Shown: positions 41,882 through 56,794, numbered from the stretch's first letter. The stretch is DNA of 64,000 nucleotides from JBDSSS01 sp963764195 (GCA_963764195.1 CAVXRG010000010.1:62001-126000); one strand, 5' to 3'. The notes: a model not told the origin generated them from the letters alone. Program-made: numbers and translations.

Positions 41882-42607
41882 ATGCGGATGAGGCAGGTCG
41901 CGCGGGTTGTGGTGTCGCTCCTGCTCGTCGGGGCGGGGCTGCTGACGGCCACCGCGTCGTGGCAACGGTGGTGGCCCACTTGCCGGTTGGGTGACTTCGA
42001 CGCGCCCGCCTGCATGAGGGTCCAGGACCACCTCTACGACTTCCTCCTGCCCGCGGACCCCTGGGTGCCGATCGGGAACGCCACCCAGCTCGGGGCCGTG
42101 GCGTTGCTCCTGTGGGCGCTCGCCCTCTTCATGCTGCCGCTCCTGATCCCCGGCGCTCGCCCGGATCGGCTCACGCTCGTGCTGAGTGCCGTGATGGGAA
42201 TCGGGGTCGCGACGGGCGCAGCTACAACGTGGGCGTCGGGTCAGACCGGACGGGGGGTGACGGTCGAGGGGCTGCACCCCATCATCGCGGCTTTCCTGTT
42301 CGGGTGGCCCGTCGCTCTCGTGGTGGCGACCGTTCGGCCGCGCCTCCGGGCCGCGGGGACGCCCAACCGCTGGTTGCTGGTGACCGTGGCGTTGCTCGTC
42401 GCGAGCACACCCCTCCCGTCCGCCTTCCTCGTCCCGGTCGTCATGGGTTACGCCTCGTACGACTCGACACCGTGGGAGGAGGCCGTGGTCGGGCTGGTGC
42501 TGGTCATTGCGGCCTTCACCTGGTTGATGGGGATGCGAGCGTCAGCCCGACCGGGCCCCGGGCCCGACGCAGATGGTGAGATCTCACTCGTCCGCAGAGT
42601 GCGCTGA
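41882..42607 (+). CDS. Polytopic membrane protein of unknown function
   Basis: 241 aa with about six predicted membrane helices. The first helix (RVVVSLLLVGAGLLTATASW) is followed by an external loop with two cysteines (TCRLGDFDAPAC) that could form a disulfide. AGGAG lies 7 bp before ATG 41882, and TAGGTT at 41843-41848 is a -10 candidate. No family is recognised and the neighbours give no clue. Confidence 0.7.
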   Translation: MRMRQVARVVVSLLLVGAGLLTATASWQRWWPTCRLGDFDAPACMRVQDHLYDFLLPADPWVPIGNATQLGAVALLLWALALFMLPLLIPGARPDRLTLVLSAVMGIGVATGAATTWASGQTGRGVTVEGLHPIIAAFLFGWPVALVVATVRPRLRAAGTPNRWLLVTVALLVASTPLPSAFLVPVVMGYASYDSTPWEEAVVGLVLVIAAFTWLMGMRASARPGPGPDADGEISLVRRVR

Positions 42608-42624
42608 GTGGGAGGGGGACTGCC

Positions 42625-43416
42625 TCAGGTCGACAGAAGATCAGCCAGGGCGCGGGCGACGGCCACCATGCCGTCCTCGTTGGGGTGGAAGGACCAGGCG
42701 GTCGTCGCCAGAGTCGGCTGGAACCCGAACACCCAGGGCTCGCTCGAGCCGAGCCCGTGGTCGGCGCTCAGCTGCGAGGCCGCCAGCACCTCCACCCCGG
42801 CGAGTGTGCCTGCGACCTGGTAGCCCGCGGCGATGCCGTCCTGGATCCGTCGGAAGGATGCCGTCTGCTCGGGGGAGAAGGGCCAGTCGGCGTCGCGGGC
42901 CGTTGCCTCGGTGAAGACCGTCAGGTAGTCGACGAGGACCACCCGCGCGTCGGACGTTCGTGCGCGGGCCTCGCCGACGATCTGCGCGAGTCCACGCGCC
43001 ATCGCGTCGATGGCCGCCGGGGTGGGCTCCGGTATGCCGTGGGGGAAGTCGGCCACCATCATCGTGGCGATCGGTCCGGCGGGGTCCGCCTGCGACCACG
43101 CCTCGTAGAGCATCGAGCCCACGAACCGGAGGTCGTTGCCCCCCGCCGTCACGGTGACGAGGTCGGCCTGTGCCGGGAGCCCCTGGACCTGCGGCGGGAA
43201 GCGCACGCCGCTCATCGTGACCTGGGGGGTGTCGAGGATCGTGGCGGTGGTGGCGCCCGAGACGGTCAGGTCGATGAGGGTGGCGCCGAGGTGGTCGGCG
43301 AGCAGGTGGGGGTAGTTGCGCTTCGACCGCATCGCCGAGAAGTCCTCGACCGGCTCGATGCCCGGGCCGGCCGCGAACGAGCTTCCGAGGGCGGCGATCT
43401 GGCGGTACGTGCTCAT
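42625..43416 (-). CDS. SGNH/GDSL-type hydrolase
   Basis: 263-aa esterase/lipase-like protein. Block I is LGSSFAAGPG with Ser13 as nucleophile, block III is GGNDLRF, and the catalytic His is in WSFHPNEDG. The Asp usually three residues before that His is replaced by Trp, as in the Streptomyces scabies esterase, which uses a serine-histidine dyad. No signal peptide, so the protein is probably cytosolic. Codon 128 is ATA in an octamer copy. The substrate is unknown. Confidence 0.85.
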   Translation of the reverse strand: MSTYRQIAALGSSFAAGPGIEPVEDFSAMRSKRNYPHLLADHLGATLIDLTVSGATTATILDTPQVTMSGVRFPPQVQGLPAQADLVTVTAGGNDLRFVGSMLYEAWSQADPAGPIATMMVADFPHGIPEPTPAAIDAMARGLAQIVGEARARTSDARVVLVDYLTVFTEATARDADWPFSPEQTASFRRIQDGIAAGYQVAGTLAGVEVLAASQLSADHGLGSSEPWVFGFQPTLATTAWSFHPNEDGMVAVARALADLLST

Positions 43417-43499
43417 GGTTGGATCCTGTCACTGTCCAGCTTCGGTGCCGGCCGCTGGGTCGGCGATGATGGAGTCTGGTCCGGGAGGGGAGGAGGACG

Positions 43500-44036
43500 A
43501 TGGCGCAACCGACACTTTTCCTGACTGTGGGTCTGCCGTCGACGGGCAAGACCACCGCCGCGCGGCGCCTCGAGGTCGAGCACCACGCCCTGCGGCTGAC
43601 GAAGGACGAGTGGGTGAAGGCACTCTTCGGCGACGAGAACCCGCCCTCAGCCCAGGTCGTGATCGAGGGACGGCTCATCGAGATCGGCCTGCGCGCCCTC
43701 GAGCTCGGCACCAACGTCGTCATCGACTACGGCTTGTGGGGGAGGGACGAACGGTCCGCCCTGCGTCACGCAGCGACACGACTCGGCGCGGAGGTCCGGA
43801 TGCGCTACTTCGAGCTCGACCCCGCTGAGCAGCGGAGACGGCTGGACCGGCGCCAGTCCGAGGCGCCGGGGACGACGTGGCCGATGTCAGACCAGGAGCT
43901 GGCCGACTGGGCTGCTTCCTTCGAGGTCCCCACGCCGGGGGAGCTGGACGGCAGGGAGCCGGTCGACGACCCACCGGTCGGGTTCGCGACCTGGGACGAG
44001 TGGCGCCGGCACCGCTGGCCGCCGGCCGTGTCCTGA
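43500..44036 (+). CDS. P-loop ATP-binding protein of the AAA_33/zeta-like kinase group
   Basis: 178-aa small kinase-like protein. Walker A is GLPSTGKTT (residues about 11-19), followed by a LTKDEW segment and a Walker-B-like VVIDYGLW. Relatives include zeta toxins and small-molecule kinases such as chloramphenicol phosphotransferase. No antitoxin gene is adjacent, so a housekeeping or resistance kinase is more likely than a toxin. GGGGAGGAGGA precedes ATG 43500. Confidence 0.78.
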   Translation: MAQPTLFLTVGLPSTGKTTAARRLEVEHHALRLTKDEWVKALFGDENPPSAQVVIEGRLIEIGLRALELGTNVVIDYGLWGRDERSALRHAATRLGAEVRMRYFELDPAEQRRRLDRRQSEAPGTTWPMSDQELADWAASFEVPTPGELDGREPVDDPPVGFATWDEWRRHRWPPAVS

Positions 44037-44140
44037 CAGTGGGTCAGCCGGCCCCGTGCCCGCCAACAACTGACCTGGCACTGGCCGTCGCCGTCGTTGC
44101 GGGCCGAGCGCGACGCCACGACCGCGTCTCGGCACAGGTG

Positions 44141-44803
44141 TCACCAGCCGCGGTCGCGCCACTCCTGCACGCTCGGCCGCTCGGCACCGAGCGTCGTGTC
44201 GTCACCGTGGCCGGGGTAGACCCACGTGTCGTCGTCATAGACGTCGAAGACCCGGGTCGTCACGTCATCGATGAGCGACGCGAAGCTCTGGCCCTCGTTC
44301 TTCGTGTTGCCGACCCCACCCGGGAAGAGCGAGTCCCCGGTGAACAGGTGGACGTGGCCGGACGGGTCGTCGTAGGCGAGCGCGATTGAGCCGGGCGTGT
44401 GGCCACGCAGGTGCACCACCTGCAGCACCACGTCCCCGAAGGACACCGTGTCACCCTGGTCGACCCTCACGTCCACGGGCACCGGCAGCGCGTCGGCGTC
44501 GTCGGCTCCGGCGACGGTCGTGGCGCCGGTTGCCGACACGACCTCGGCGAGGGCCCGCACGTGGTCCCAGTGCTGGTGGGTCGTCACGACCGTCCCGAGA
44601 CCGGATCCGCCCTCGGCGACGAGCTCGAGCAGACGTGGAGCGTCGTCGGCCGCGTCGATGAGCAGCTGCGCTCCCGTCGCTGCGCAGGTGAGCAGGTAGA
44701 CGTTGTTGTGCATCTCGGAGACCGCGAGCTTGCGGATCGTCAGTGCGGGCAGCGATCGGACGTCGGCTGCTCCGCCCGGCTGCACGTTCCCGGTGTAGGT
44801 CAT
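44141..44803 (-). CDS. Metallo-beta-lactamase-fold hydrolase (glyoxalase II-like)
   Basis: 220-aa protein with a complete two-metal site: HxHxDH in THQHWDH, a His in HLRGHTPGS, the bridging Asp in FTGDSLFPGG and a final His in YPGHGDD. This most resembles hydroxyacylglutathione-hydrolase-like enzymes; actinobacteria with mycothiol would use another thioester. ATG 44803 (MTYTGNV) is preferred over ATG 44815. No partner gene is nearby. Confidence 0.85.
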   Translation of the reverse strand: MTYTGNVQPGGAADVRSLPALTIRKLAVSEMHNNVYLLTCAATGAQLLIDAADDAPRLLELVAEGGSGLGTVVTTHQHWDHVRALAEVVSATGATTVAGADDADALPVPVDVRVDQGDTVSFGDVVLQVVHLRGHTPGSIALAYDDPSGHVHLFTGDSLFPGGVGNTKNEGQSFASLIDDVTTRVFDVYDDDTWVYPGHGDDTTLGAERPSVQEWRDRGW

Positions 44804-44860
44804 GCCGACCAGCATGTCACCCCGCAGCCGCCGCCGCCGCGCTCGCCCGTCCCCCTCCGG

Positions 44861-46684
44861 TCAGTCCTTCGTCGCCTCCGCGAGGGCCACCGCCGCGTTG
44901 ACGAGCGTCAGGTGCGAGAACGCCTGGGGGAAGTTGCCGACCATCCGCCGGCCGACCGGGTCGTACTCCTCCGACAGGAGCAGCAGGTCGTTGGCGAGCC
45001 CGACGAGGCGGTCCATCAGGGCGGAGGCCTCCTGCACCATCCCCGCCTTCGCGTAGGCGGTGACGAGCCAGAAGGAGCAGGCGAGGAAGGGGTGCTCGTC
45101 GCCGGTGAGGCCGTCGACGCCGGAGTGGGTCCGGTAGCGCAGCACCAGGCCCTCCCGCATCAGCTCGCGCTCGACGGCCCGGATCGTCCCGACCATCTTC
45201 GGGTCGTCACCAGGCAGGAACCCGACGGCGGACAGGACGAGCAGCGAGGCGTCGACCTCATCGGTGTCGTAGTGCTGGACGAAGCTCTGCTTCTCCTCGT
45301 TCCACCCGTGCTCCATGACCTCCTCGCGCACCGCCTCGCGCAGCTCTCGCCACCGCTCGACGGGTCCGTGCAGACCGTGCTCCTCGACGGCCCGGATGGC
45401 GCGGTCGAAAGCGGCCCAGACCATGACGCGCGAGTGGGTGAACTTCTGCAGCGGCCCGCGGATCTCCCACAGCCCGTTGTCCGGCTCCTCCCAGTGCTCG
45501 GCGAGGTGGTTGATGAGCGAGCGCTGCAGGTGCCACGAGTCGGGGGCCTCGACGATGCCGCGCTCCCGCGCCCGCTCGAGCGCGATCATCACCTCGCCGA
45601 GGACGTCGCTCTGACGCTGGTCGACGGCGCCGTTGCCGACCCGCACGGGGCTCGACCCGGCATACCCCGGCAGGTGGTCGAGCTCGCGCTCGATGAGCTC
45701 GCGCCCCCCGTCGACGCAGTACATGATCTGCATGTCCTCGGGGTCGCCCGCGACGGCCCGCAGCAGCCAGTTGCGCCACAGCCGGGTCTCCTCGAGGTAA
45801 CCGCAGTCGAGCAGCGCCTCGAGCGTGAGGGCCGCGTCACGCAGCCAGCAGTAGCGGTAGTCCCAGTTGCGCTCGCCGCCGAAGTCCTCCGGCAACGAGG
45901 TCGTCGGTGCCGCCACGATCCCGCCGGTCTCCCCGTGGCTGAGGACCCGTAGGACGAGCAGCGACCGGGTCACCGCCTCGGTGTACGGGCCCTCGTAACC
46001 GCTCCGCGCCCCCCATGCCCGGCTGAGCGCCGTCGTCTCCTCGATGCGTGCGTCGATCTCGAGCGGCGCCGGCACCGGGTGGTGGCTGCGGAACCACGTC
46101 GTGGAGAAGGTGAGCGTCTCGCCCGCGCTGACGTCGAACTCGTCGACGTGCCTACCGTCCTGGGCGTGCGGGAGCCGGTCGCCGCGCAGCACGAGCATGT
46201 CGGGTCCGGCGACGGCCGTGATGATCGTGTCGTGGGTGCCCTCGCGGTCGTCCTTGCGCCGGGTCACCCAGGGTCTCGTCGAGCCGTAGCCGAACCGGAC
46301 GACCCACTCGTGCCTCATCCGGACCGTGCCCGAGATCCCCTGCACCCGCCTCAGCAGGTCGGCGCGGCCGTCGCCGAGCGGCATGACGTCGGTCACCCGC
46401 ACGACGCCCGAGTCGGTCTCGTGGGTCGTCTCGAGGACGAACGAGTCCCCGACGTAGCCCCGCGTCGTCCGGGCCTCCAGGTCCGTGGGCCCGAGCAGCC
46501 AACGACCGTTGTCGGACGTCCCGAGCAGCGCGGCGAAGCACGCGTGCGAGTCGAAGCGGGGTAGGCACAGCCAGTCGACCGAGCCCGCCCGGCTGACGAG
46601 GGCGGCGGTCCCGAGGTCGCCGAGCACGGCATACTCCTCGATCGGCGTGCTGGTCGGGGCGGTCTCACGCCGCGTCGAGGTCAT
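44861..46684 (-). CDS. Glycoside hydrolase family 15 protein (trehalase/glucoamylase-like)
   Basis: 607-aa cytosolic enzyme. The N-terminal beta-domain opens with the conserved IEEYAVLGDLGTAALVSRAGSVDW-type segment, and the (alpha/alpha)6 barrel contains GGERNWDYRYCWLRDA, the family signature. In mycobacteria a close relative is a trehalase, so trehalose breakdown is the leading assignment; glucoamylase activity is possible. It starts at ATG 46684, with CATACT as a -10 candidate 7 bp upstream on this strand, overlapping an octamer copy. It diverges from uvrA. Confidence 0.88.
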   Translation of the reverse strand: MTSTRRETAPTSTPIEEYAVLGDLGTAALVSRAGSVDWLCLPRFDSHACFAALLGTSDNGRWLLGPTDLEARTTRGYVGDSFVLETTHETDSGVVRVTDVMPLGDGRADLLRRVQGISGTVRMRHEWVVRFGYGSTRPWVTRRKDDREGTHDTIITAVAGPDMLVLRGDRLPHAQDGRHVDEFDVSAGETLTFSTTWFRSHHPVPAPLEIDARIEETTALSRAWGARSGYEGPYTEAVTRSLLVLRVLSHGETGGIVAAPTTSLPEDFGGERNWDYRYCWLRDAALTLEALLDCGYLEETRLWRNWLLRAVAGDPEDMQIMYCVDGGRELIERELDHLPGYAGSSPVRVGNGAVDQRQSDVLGEVMIALERARERGIVEAPDSWHLQRSLINHLAEHWEEPDNGLWEIRGPLQKFTHSRVMVWAAFDRAIRAVEEHGLHGPVERWRELREAVREEVMEHGWNEEKQSFVQHYDTDEVDASLLVLSAVGFLPGDDPKMVGTIRAVERELMREGLVLRYRTHSGVDGLTGDEHPFLACSFWLVTAYAKAGMVQEASALMDRLVGLANDLLLLSEEYDPVGRRMVGNFPQAFSHLTLVNAAVALAEATKD

Positions 46685-46753
46685 GCCGTCGAGTATGCCG
46701 CGGAGCACCGACGGCGTCCCGCCCGCGGTCCCCGGGACGAGCGGGATGCACCA

Positions 46754-46769
46754 GTGTCAGTGCCGACAC
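46754..46769. promoter_or_regulatory. Dyad overlapping the uvrA promoter
   Basis: GTGTC and GACAC form a 5-bp inverted repeat with a 6-bp spacer, ending one base before the uvrA -10. It could be an operator. It does not match the actinobacterial LexA box. Confidence 0.3.
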
Positions 46770-46770
46770 C

Positions 46771-46776
46771 TAGCAT
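46771..46776 (+). promoter_or_regulatory. -10 element of uvrA (leaderless type)
   Basis: TAGCAT ends 6 bp before the uvrA GTG at 46783. Confidence 0.5.
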
Positions 46777-46782
46777 GGAGCG

Positions 46783-49976
<3,194 letters not shown>

Positions 49977-49980
<4 letters not shown>

Positions 49981-50483
49981 ACCTGCAGCCCAGGCACACC
50001 GAGCCGCCCGTGAACACCGAGTCCACGGTTGCGGACGAGCCCGACCTCCGTCGTGCCGACCTCGAGCCGCGGGTGAGCGCCCTGACGGGGCGTCGTGGCG
50101 TGCTGCGGATGGCGGGGGTCGTCGCCGGCGCCGGCGCGCTCGCGGCCTGCAGCAGCCCGCCGGTCCCGACGACCCAGGCACCGGCCGCCGCCCCGGCGCC
50201 GGGCGGCAGACCCGTCTCCGACGTGCCGGTCGGTGGCGGCAAGATCTACACCGACACCCAGACCGTCGTGACCCAGCCGGAGGCGGGCACCCTCAAGGCC
50301 TTCGACACGACCTGCCCCCACCAGGGCTGCCCCGTGACGAGCATCGTGAGCAAGCAGATCATCTGCCCCTGCCACGGCAGCGCCTTCGACATCAGCACCG
50401 GTGACCGAGTGGCCGGCCCCGCCCAGACCGGCCTGACCCCCAAGAAGGTCACCGTCTCCGGGGACACCTTCACCGTCGCCTGA
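49977..50483 (+). CDS. Rieske [2Fe-2S] lipoprotein
   Basis: 168-aa exported redox protein. It has a Tat motif (RRGVLRMAG) and a lipobox (LAAC), so it is probably a Tat-exported lipoprotein. The Rieske cluster ligands are in CPHQGC and CPCHGSAF, which also contain the usual disulfide pair. ATG 49977 overlaps the uvrA stop; GTG 50010 is a possible later start. No cytochrome or oxidase gene is adjacent, so the electron partner is unknown. Its coupling to uvrA looks accidental in function. Confidence 0.88.
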
Positions 50484-50523
50484 GCTGGCGATGGTCGTTG
50501 TCGGGGCCGTCGGTGGCGCCGCA

Positions 50524-50529
50524 TAGGCT
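50524..50529 (+). promoter_or_regulatory. -10 element of the uvrC operon (leaderless type)
   Basis: TAGGCT ends 6 bp before the uvrC GTG at 50536. Confidence 0.5.
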
Positions 50530-50535
50530 GGCACC

Positions 50536-52602
50536 GTGGCCGATCCAAGGACCTACCGCCCCCGGCCGGGGGAGATCCCGAACGACCCCGGGGTCTACCG
50601 CTTCCGGGATGCGCATGGTCGGGTGATCTACGTCGGCAAGGCGAAGTCGCTTCGCCCCCGGCTCTCCTCCTACTTCCAGGACATCACCGCGCTCCACCAG
50701 CGCACCGCGACGATGGTGACGACCGCTGCCTCGGTCGAGTGGACCGTCGTGCGCACCGAGGTCGAGGCGCTCCAGCTCGAGTACTCCTGGATCAAGGAGT
50801 TCGACCCGCGATTCAACGTCAAGTACCGCGATGACAAGTCCTACCCGTATCTCGCCGTCACGATGGGCGAGGAGTTCCCCCGGGCCCAGGTGATGCGCGG
50901 CGCCAAGCGCAAGGGCACCCGCTACTTCGGCCCCTACGGCCACGCCTGGGCGATCCGCGAGACCCTCGACCTGCTCTTGCGCGTCTTCCCGGTCCGGACC
51001 TGCTCGTCCGGGGTGTTCCGACGGGCCGCCGCGAGCGGCCGCCCGTGCCTGCTCGGCTACATCGACAAGTGCTCGGCGCCCTGCGTCGGGCGGGTCAGCG
51101 CCGAGGAGCACCGCGACATCGCCGAGGACTTCTGCGACTTCATGACGGGCAACACGACCCGCTTCGTCAAGCGCATCGAGCAGCGGATGCACGACGCGGC
51201 TGCCGAGCTCGACTTCGAGCAGGCCGCCCGTCTCCGTGACGACATCGGCGCGCTGAGCAAGGCGCTCGAGAAGCAGTCCGTCGTGCTGGGGGACGCGACG
51301 GACGCCGACGTGTTCGCTCTCGCCGAGGACGACCTCGAGGCCGCGGTCCAGGTCTTCCACGTCCGCGGCGGCCGGATCCGGGGCCAGCGGGGCTGGGTCG
51401 TGGAGAAGGAGAGCGAGGACCTCCCCGCCCTCGTCGAGCACCTCCTCCAGCAGGTCTACGGCGACGCCGACCGCGAGACGGTGCCGCGCGAGGTGCTCGT
51501 CCCGACCCTGCCCACCGACACCGAGGCCGTCATCGAGTGGCTCTCGACCGTGCGGGGGTCGGCCGTCGACGTGCGGGTGCCCCAGCGCGGTGACAAGCGG
51601 ACCCTGATGGAGACGGTGCGGCGCAACGCCGACCAGTCCCTCGCCCGCCACAAGGTGGCCCGGGCCGGGGACCTCACCCTGCGCAGCCAGGCCCTCCAGG
51701 AGCTCCAGGAGGTGCTCGAGCTCGACGAGGCCCCGCTGCGCATCGAGTGCTACGACGTCAGCCACGTCCAGGGCACCAACGTCGTCGCGAGCATGGTCGT
51801 CTTCGAGGACGGACTCGCCCGCAAGAGCGAGTACCGCCGGTTCATCGTGCGGGGCGCGATCGCCGAGGAGGGCGACGGGCCGGTGACGATCGACGACACC
51901 GCGGCGATGCGCGAGGTGCTCACCCGGCGCTTCCGTCGCTACCTCGAGGACGCCGAAGGCGTGGGCGACCTCGACCTGTCGACCGGTGTGGTCGGCGGGA
52001 CGGCCGCCGGCCCGAGAAGCGACGGGGAGACCGACGACCCCGACGACGGCGACGGAGACGGCGACCCCTCGCCGTCAGGGCCGATCGACCCGGAGACGGG
52101 ACGGCCGCGGCGCTTTGCCTACCCACCGAGCCTCGTCGTCGTCGACGGTGGGCTCCCGCAGGTGAATGCCGCTCAGGCCGTCCTCGACGAGCTCGGCATC
52201 GAGGAGGTGGCCCTCGTCGGCCTCGCCAAGCGCCTCGAGGAGGTGTGGGTGCCCGGGACGGAGCACCCGATGATCCTGCCCCGCACGAGCGAGGGTCTCT
52301 ACCTGCTCCAGCGGCTGCGGGACGAGGCCCACCGCTTCGCCATCACCTTCCACCGGCAGCGCCGCTCGAAGGCGATGACCTCCTCCCAGCTCGACGGCAT
52401 ACCCGGTCTGGGAGCGAGCCGGCAGAAGGCCCTGCTCAAGCACTTCGGCTCGGTCAAGCGGCTCCGCGGTGCCGACGCCGAGACGGTCATGGCGGTCCCG
52501 GGCATCGGGCCCGCCCTTGCCTCGGCGATCGTCACCCACTTGGCGGAGGGCGCACCGCCCGAGCCGGCAGTCAACCTCACGACGGGAGAAGTGATCGAAT
52601 GA
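50536..52602 (+). CDS. uvrC: Excinuclease ABC subunit C
   Basis: Dual endonuclease that cuts on both sides of a lesion; 688 aa. Domains: GIY-YIG nuclease (about 15-100: [19 protein letters not shown]), a Cys-rich segment, a UVR motif (about 205-240), an RNase H-like nuclease ([28 protein letters not shown]) and tandem HhH (about 610-670). An acidic linker of about 40 residues ([17 protein letters not shown]) is inserted in the second nuclease domain. Codon 622 is ATA in an octamer copy. The stop overlaps rapZ (ATGA). Confidence 0.97.
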   Translation: MADPRTYRPRPGEIPNDPGVYRFRDAHGRVIYVGKAKSLRPRLSSYFQDITALHQRTATMVTTAASVEWTVVRTEVEALQLEYSWIKEFDPRFNVKYRDDKSYPYLAVTMGEEFPRAQVMRGAKRKGTRYFGPYGHAWAIRETLDLLLRVFPVRTCSSGVFRRAAASGRPCLLGYIDKCSAPCVGRVSAEEHRDIAEDFCDFMTGNTTRFVKRIEQRMHDAAAELDFEQAARLRDDIGALSKALEKQSVVLGDATDADVFALAEDDLEAAVQVFHVRGGRIRGQRGWVVEKESEDLPALVEHLLQQVYGDADRETVPREVLVPTLPTDTEAVIEWLSTVRGSAVDVRVPQRGDKRTLMETVRRNADQSLARHKVARAGDLTLRSQALQELQEVLELDEAPLRIECYDVSHVQGTNVVASMVVFEDGLARKSEYRRFIVRGAIAEEGDGPVTIDDTAAMREVLTRRFRRYLEDAEGVGDLDLSTGVVGGTAAGPRSDGETDDPDDGDGDGDPSPSGPIDPETGRPRRFAYPPSLVVVDGGLPQVNAAQAVLDELGIEEVALVGLAKRLEEVWVPGTEHPMILPRTSEGLYLLQRLRDEAHRFAITFHRQRRSKAMTSSQLDGIPGLGASRQKALLKHFGSVKRLRGADAETVMAVPGIGPALASAIVTHLAEGAPPEPAVNLTTGEVIE

Positions 52603-53516
52603 ACGACCCGACCTCCACGAGCAGGGCGAGCACGCTCACCGAGGCCCCCCTCGTCATCGTGACGGGGATGAGCGGGGCGGGACGGAGCACGACGGCCAAC
52701 GTCCTCGAGGACCTCGGCTGGCTCGTCGTGGACAACCTTCCACCGCAGTTGCTCTCGTCCCTCGCGGACCTGCGCGACGAGGCCATCGCGAGCACGCCGG
52801 AGGCGTCCCGGCAGCGCGTCGCCGTCGTCGTCGACGTGCGCTCCCGGGGCTGGTTCGCCCACCTCGAGGACGCGATCGCCGCGGCCCGGGACCGGGGTGA
52901 GCGGCCCAGCCTCGTCTTCCTCGACGCCACCGACGAAGCGCTCGTGCGCCGGTTCGAGAGCGTCCGCCGCCCGCACCCGCTCCAGGGTGGGGGCCGGCTG
53001 CTCGACGGGATCCAGCGCGAGCGCAAGCTGCTCATCGACCTCCGCTCGACCGCCGACGTCGTCGTCGACAGCTCCGGCCTCAACGTGCACCAGCTGAGCG
53101 CCAAGCTCTCGTCGCTCTTCGCCGGTGACCAGAACGTCCAGCTCCGCATCGCGGTGATGTCCTTCGGGTTCAAGTACGGACTGCCGCTCGACGCCGACGT
53201 CGTCTTCGACATGCGCTTCCTGCCCAACCCGTACTGGGTGCCGGAGCTGCGGGGCCTCAACGGGCAGGACGGGCCCGTCGCCGACTTCGTGATGAAGCAG
53301 CCCGGTGCCGAGGAGTTCCTCGACCGGGCCAGCGACCTGCTGGGCACGATGATCGCCGGCTACGTGCGCGAGGGCCGGCGCTACGTGACGGTCGCCGTCG
53401 GTTGCACGGGCGGCAAGCACCGATCGGTGGCGACGGCCGAGGCGCTGAGCACGCGCCTGCGTGGGGGCGACCGGATCGACACCTTCGTGGTGCACCGTGA
53501 CCTCGGTCGGGAGTGA
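52599..53516 (+). CDS. rapZ: RNase adapter/nucleotide-binding protein RapZ (YvcJ family)
   Basis: P-loop protein of 305 aa. The N-terminal nucleotide site is [11 protein letters not shown] (residues about 16-26), with [16 protein letters not shown] after it, and the C-terminal domain has the conserved [11 protein letters not shown]. coli RapZ directs RNase E to a small RNA that controls GlmS; in Gram-positives it binds nucleotides and its role is less clear. It is coupled to uvrC and followed by yvcK, the conserved rapZ-yvcK-whiA order. Confidence 0.94.
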   Translation: MNDPTSTSRASTLTEAPLVIVTGMSGAGRSTTANVLEDLGWLVVDNLPPQLLSSLADLRDEAIASTPEASRQRVAVVVDVRSRGWFAHLEDAIAAARDRGERPSLVFLDATDEALVRRFESVRRPHPLQGGGRLLDGIQRERKLLIDLRSTADVVVDSSGLNVHQLSAKLSSLFAGDQNVQLRIAVMSFGFKYGLPLDADVVFDMRFLPNPYWVPELRGLNGQDGPVADFVMKQPGAEEFLDRASDLLGTMIAGYVREGRRYVTVAVGCTGGKHRSVATAEALSTRLRGGDRIDTFVVHRDLGRE

Positions 53517-53520
53517 CCGG

Positions 53521-54489
53521 GTGCCCCGCACAGCGGGCCTGCTCGGCGTTCCGCAGAGCCGGCGCGTCGTGGCGCTCGGCGGTGGGCACGGCCTCTCGGC
53601 CGCGCTGACTGCCCTGCGGCTGCTCACCGACACCGTGACCGCCGTCGTCACGGTCGCCGACGACGGGGGGTCGAGCGGTCGGCTCCGTGAGGAGTTCGAC
53701 GTCCTGCCACCCGGAGACCTCCGGATGGCGCTCAGCGCCCTCTGCGACGACTCCGAGTGGGGCCACATCTGGCGCGACGTCCTCCAGCACCGCTTCGCCG
53801 GCACCGGGGACCTCCAGGGGCACGCGCTCGGCAACCTCATGATCGTCTCGATCTGGGAGCTGCTCGGCGACACCGTCGCCGGGCTCGACCTCGTCGGGCG
53901 GCTTCTCGGTGCGCGCGGCCGGGTGTTGCCGATGGCGGCCGAGCCGCTCGAGATCGTCGCCGAGATCGTCGGGCACGACCCGGACCGGCCGGGCGATACC
54001 GTCCTCGTCCGCGGCCAGCACCGGGTCGCCTCCTCACCCGGGGTCGTCGCGTCGATCGGGATCGTGCCGACCTGCCCCCGCCCCTGCACCGAGGCACTCG
54101 CCGCGGTGGCGGAGGCCGACTGGGTGGTCCTCGGGCCGGGGTCCTGGTTCACCTCCGTCATGCCGCACCTGCTCGTCCCCGACCTGGCGGACGCCCTCGT
54201 CGCGACCCCCGCCAAGCGGCTGCTCAACCTCAACCTCGAGGTCGCCAAGGGTGAGACCCGCGACTTCCGCGCCGAGGACCACCTCGCCTCCTTCGCCACC
54301 AACGCCCCCGGCCTGCGCCTCGACGTCGTCCTCGCCGACCCGAGCGTCGTCGAGGACGAGGTGTCGCTCGGTGAGGCGGCGTCCGCCCTCGGCGCCACGC
54401 TCGTCGTCGCCCCGGTCTCCGCACGTGGCGAGCCCGGAGTGCACGACCCCCTGCGTCTGGCGGCCGCCCTGCGCGACGTCATCGGCTGA
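53521..54489 (+). CDS. Gluconeogenesis factor YvcK/CuvA family protein
   Basis: 322-aa UDP-sugar-binding protein of the CofD-like fold, needed in other bacteria for growth on gluconeogenic carbon and for cell shape. The family start is visible ([20 protein letters not shown]), then [17 protein letters not shown] and [15 protein letters not shown] 53521 lies 4 bp after the rapZ stop; GTG 53497 in frame is an alternative. Mycobacterial CuvA is phosphorylated near its C-terminus; no equivalent site can be judged here. Confidence 0.92.
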   Translation: MPRTAGLLGVPQSRRVVALGGGHGLSAALTALRLLTDTVTAVVTVADDGGSSGRLREEFDVLPPGDLRMALSALCDDSEWGHIWRDVLQHRFAGTGDLQGHALGNLMIVSIWELLGDTVAGLDLVGRLLGARGRVLPMAAEPLEIVAEIVGHDPDRPGDTVLVRGQHRVASSPGVVASIGIVPTCPRPCTEALAAVAEADWVVLGPGSWFTSVMPHLLVPDLADALVATPAKRLLNLNLEVAKGETRDFRAEDHLASFATNAPGLRLDVVLADPSVVEDEVSLGEAASALGATLVVAPVSARGEPGVHDPLRLAAALRDVIG

Positions 54490-54596
54490 ACCGCCGCCCG
54501 CCGGCTCGGTGGGTGCGGCCCGGGGAGCGGAGAGCCCGGAGGGCCGGGCCCGCCTCCGCGTCGGAGTTGTCCCCACGGGGTGGCAGGATGTCCCGC

Positions 54597-55577
54597 ATGG
54601 CGATGACAGCAAAGGTCAAGGACGAGCTCTCCCGTCTCGAGGTGACCAAGCCGTGCTGCCGCAAGGCCGAGGTGTCGACGATGCTGCGGTTCGCCGGTGG
54701 CCTGCACATCATCGGGGGCCAGATCGTCGTCGAGGCCGAGCTCGACACCGCCAACACCGCCCGCCGCCTCCGCCGCAACATCGCCGAGGTCTACGGCCAC
54801 CGCAGCGATGTCCTCGTGCTCGCCGCGGGTGGCCTGCGACGCGGGTCGCGCTACGTCGTGCGGGTCGTCGAGGACGGCGCGACGCTGGCCCGCCAGACCG
54901 GCCTCGTCGACACCCGCGGCCGTCCCGTCCGGGGCCTGCCACCCAAGGTCGTGAGCGCCGCGACGTGCGACTCCGAGGCCGCCTGGCGCGGCGCCTTCCT
55001 CGCGCACGGCTCGCTCACCGAGCCCGGCCGGTCATCTGCCCTCGAGATCACCTGTCCCGGGCCGGAGGCCGCGCTCGCCCTCGTCGGGGCCGCCCGTCGC
55101 CTCGGCATCCAGGCCAAGGCCCGCGAGGTCCGCGGCGTCGACCGCGTCGTCATCCGCGACGGTGACGCGATCGGGGCGATGCTCATCCGCCTCGGGGCCC
55201 ACGACGCCGTGATGGCCTGGGAGGAGCGTCGGATGCGCCGCGAGGTGCGGGCCACCGCCAACCGACTCGCCAACTTCGACGATGCCAACCTGCGCCGGTC
55301 GGCGCGGGCCGCCGTCGCGGCCGGCTCACGGGTCGAGCGGGCGATGGAGATTCTCGGTGACGAGATCCCCGACCACCTCAAGGAGGCCGGGTCGCTCCGG
55401 CTGGAGCACAAGCAGGCCAGCCTCGAGGAGCTCGGGCAGCTGGCTCAGCCGCCGATGACCAAGGATGCCGTCGCGGGGCGGATCCGCCGCCTGCTGGCCA
55501 TGGCCGACAAGCGCGCGGAGGACCTCGGCATCGCGGGCACCGACGCCAACCTCACCCCGGACATGCTCGACAGCTGA
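54597..55577 (+). CDS. whiA: Sporulation-type transcriptional regulator WhiA
   Basis: 326-aa DNA-binding protein with an N-terminal degenerate LAGLIDADG homing-endonuclease fold and a C-terminal helix-turn-helix. It opens [16 protein letters not shown] as in other actinobacteria; ATG 54603 is a possible second start. Conserved segments include [20 protein letters not shown] and [20 protein letters not shown]. In Streptomyces, WhiA with WhiB triggers septation; in non-sporulating relatives it supports division and chromosome segregation. It lies 107 bp after yvcK. Confidence 0.96.
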   Translation: MAMTAKVKDELSRLEVTKPCCRKAEVSTMLRFAGGLHIIGGQIVVEAELDTANTARRLRRNIAEVYGHRSDVLVLAAGGLRRGSRYVVRVVEDGATLARQTGLVDTRGRPVRGLPPKVVSAATCDSEAAWRGAFLAHGSLTEPGRSSALEITCPGPEAALALVGAARRLGIQAKAREVRGVDRVVIRDGDAIGAMLIRLGAHDAVMAWEERRMRREVRATANRLANFDDANLRRSARAAVAAGSRVERAMEILGDEIPDHLKEAGSLRLEHKQASLEELGQLAQPPMTKDAVAGRIRRLLAMADKRAEDLGIAGTDANLTPDMLDS

Positions 55578-55645
55578 GCCGCTCGCCCCGCCGGAGCCCT
55601 GCCGGCGCCCTGCTTGAGCACTGCCGGCTCACTACCTCCGGGTAG

Positions 55646-56794
<1,149 letters not shown>

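Noticed and set aside
43500..44036. Zeta-type toxin of a toxin-antitoxin pair
   Set aside because: No short antitoxin gene lies upstream on the same strand; the P-loop alone does not support a toxin.
52299..55007. 902-codon reverse frame across uvrC-rapZ-yvcK-whiA
   Set aside because: It spans four conserved forward genes and has no recognisable domain.
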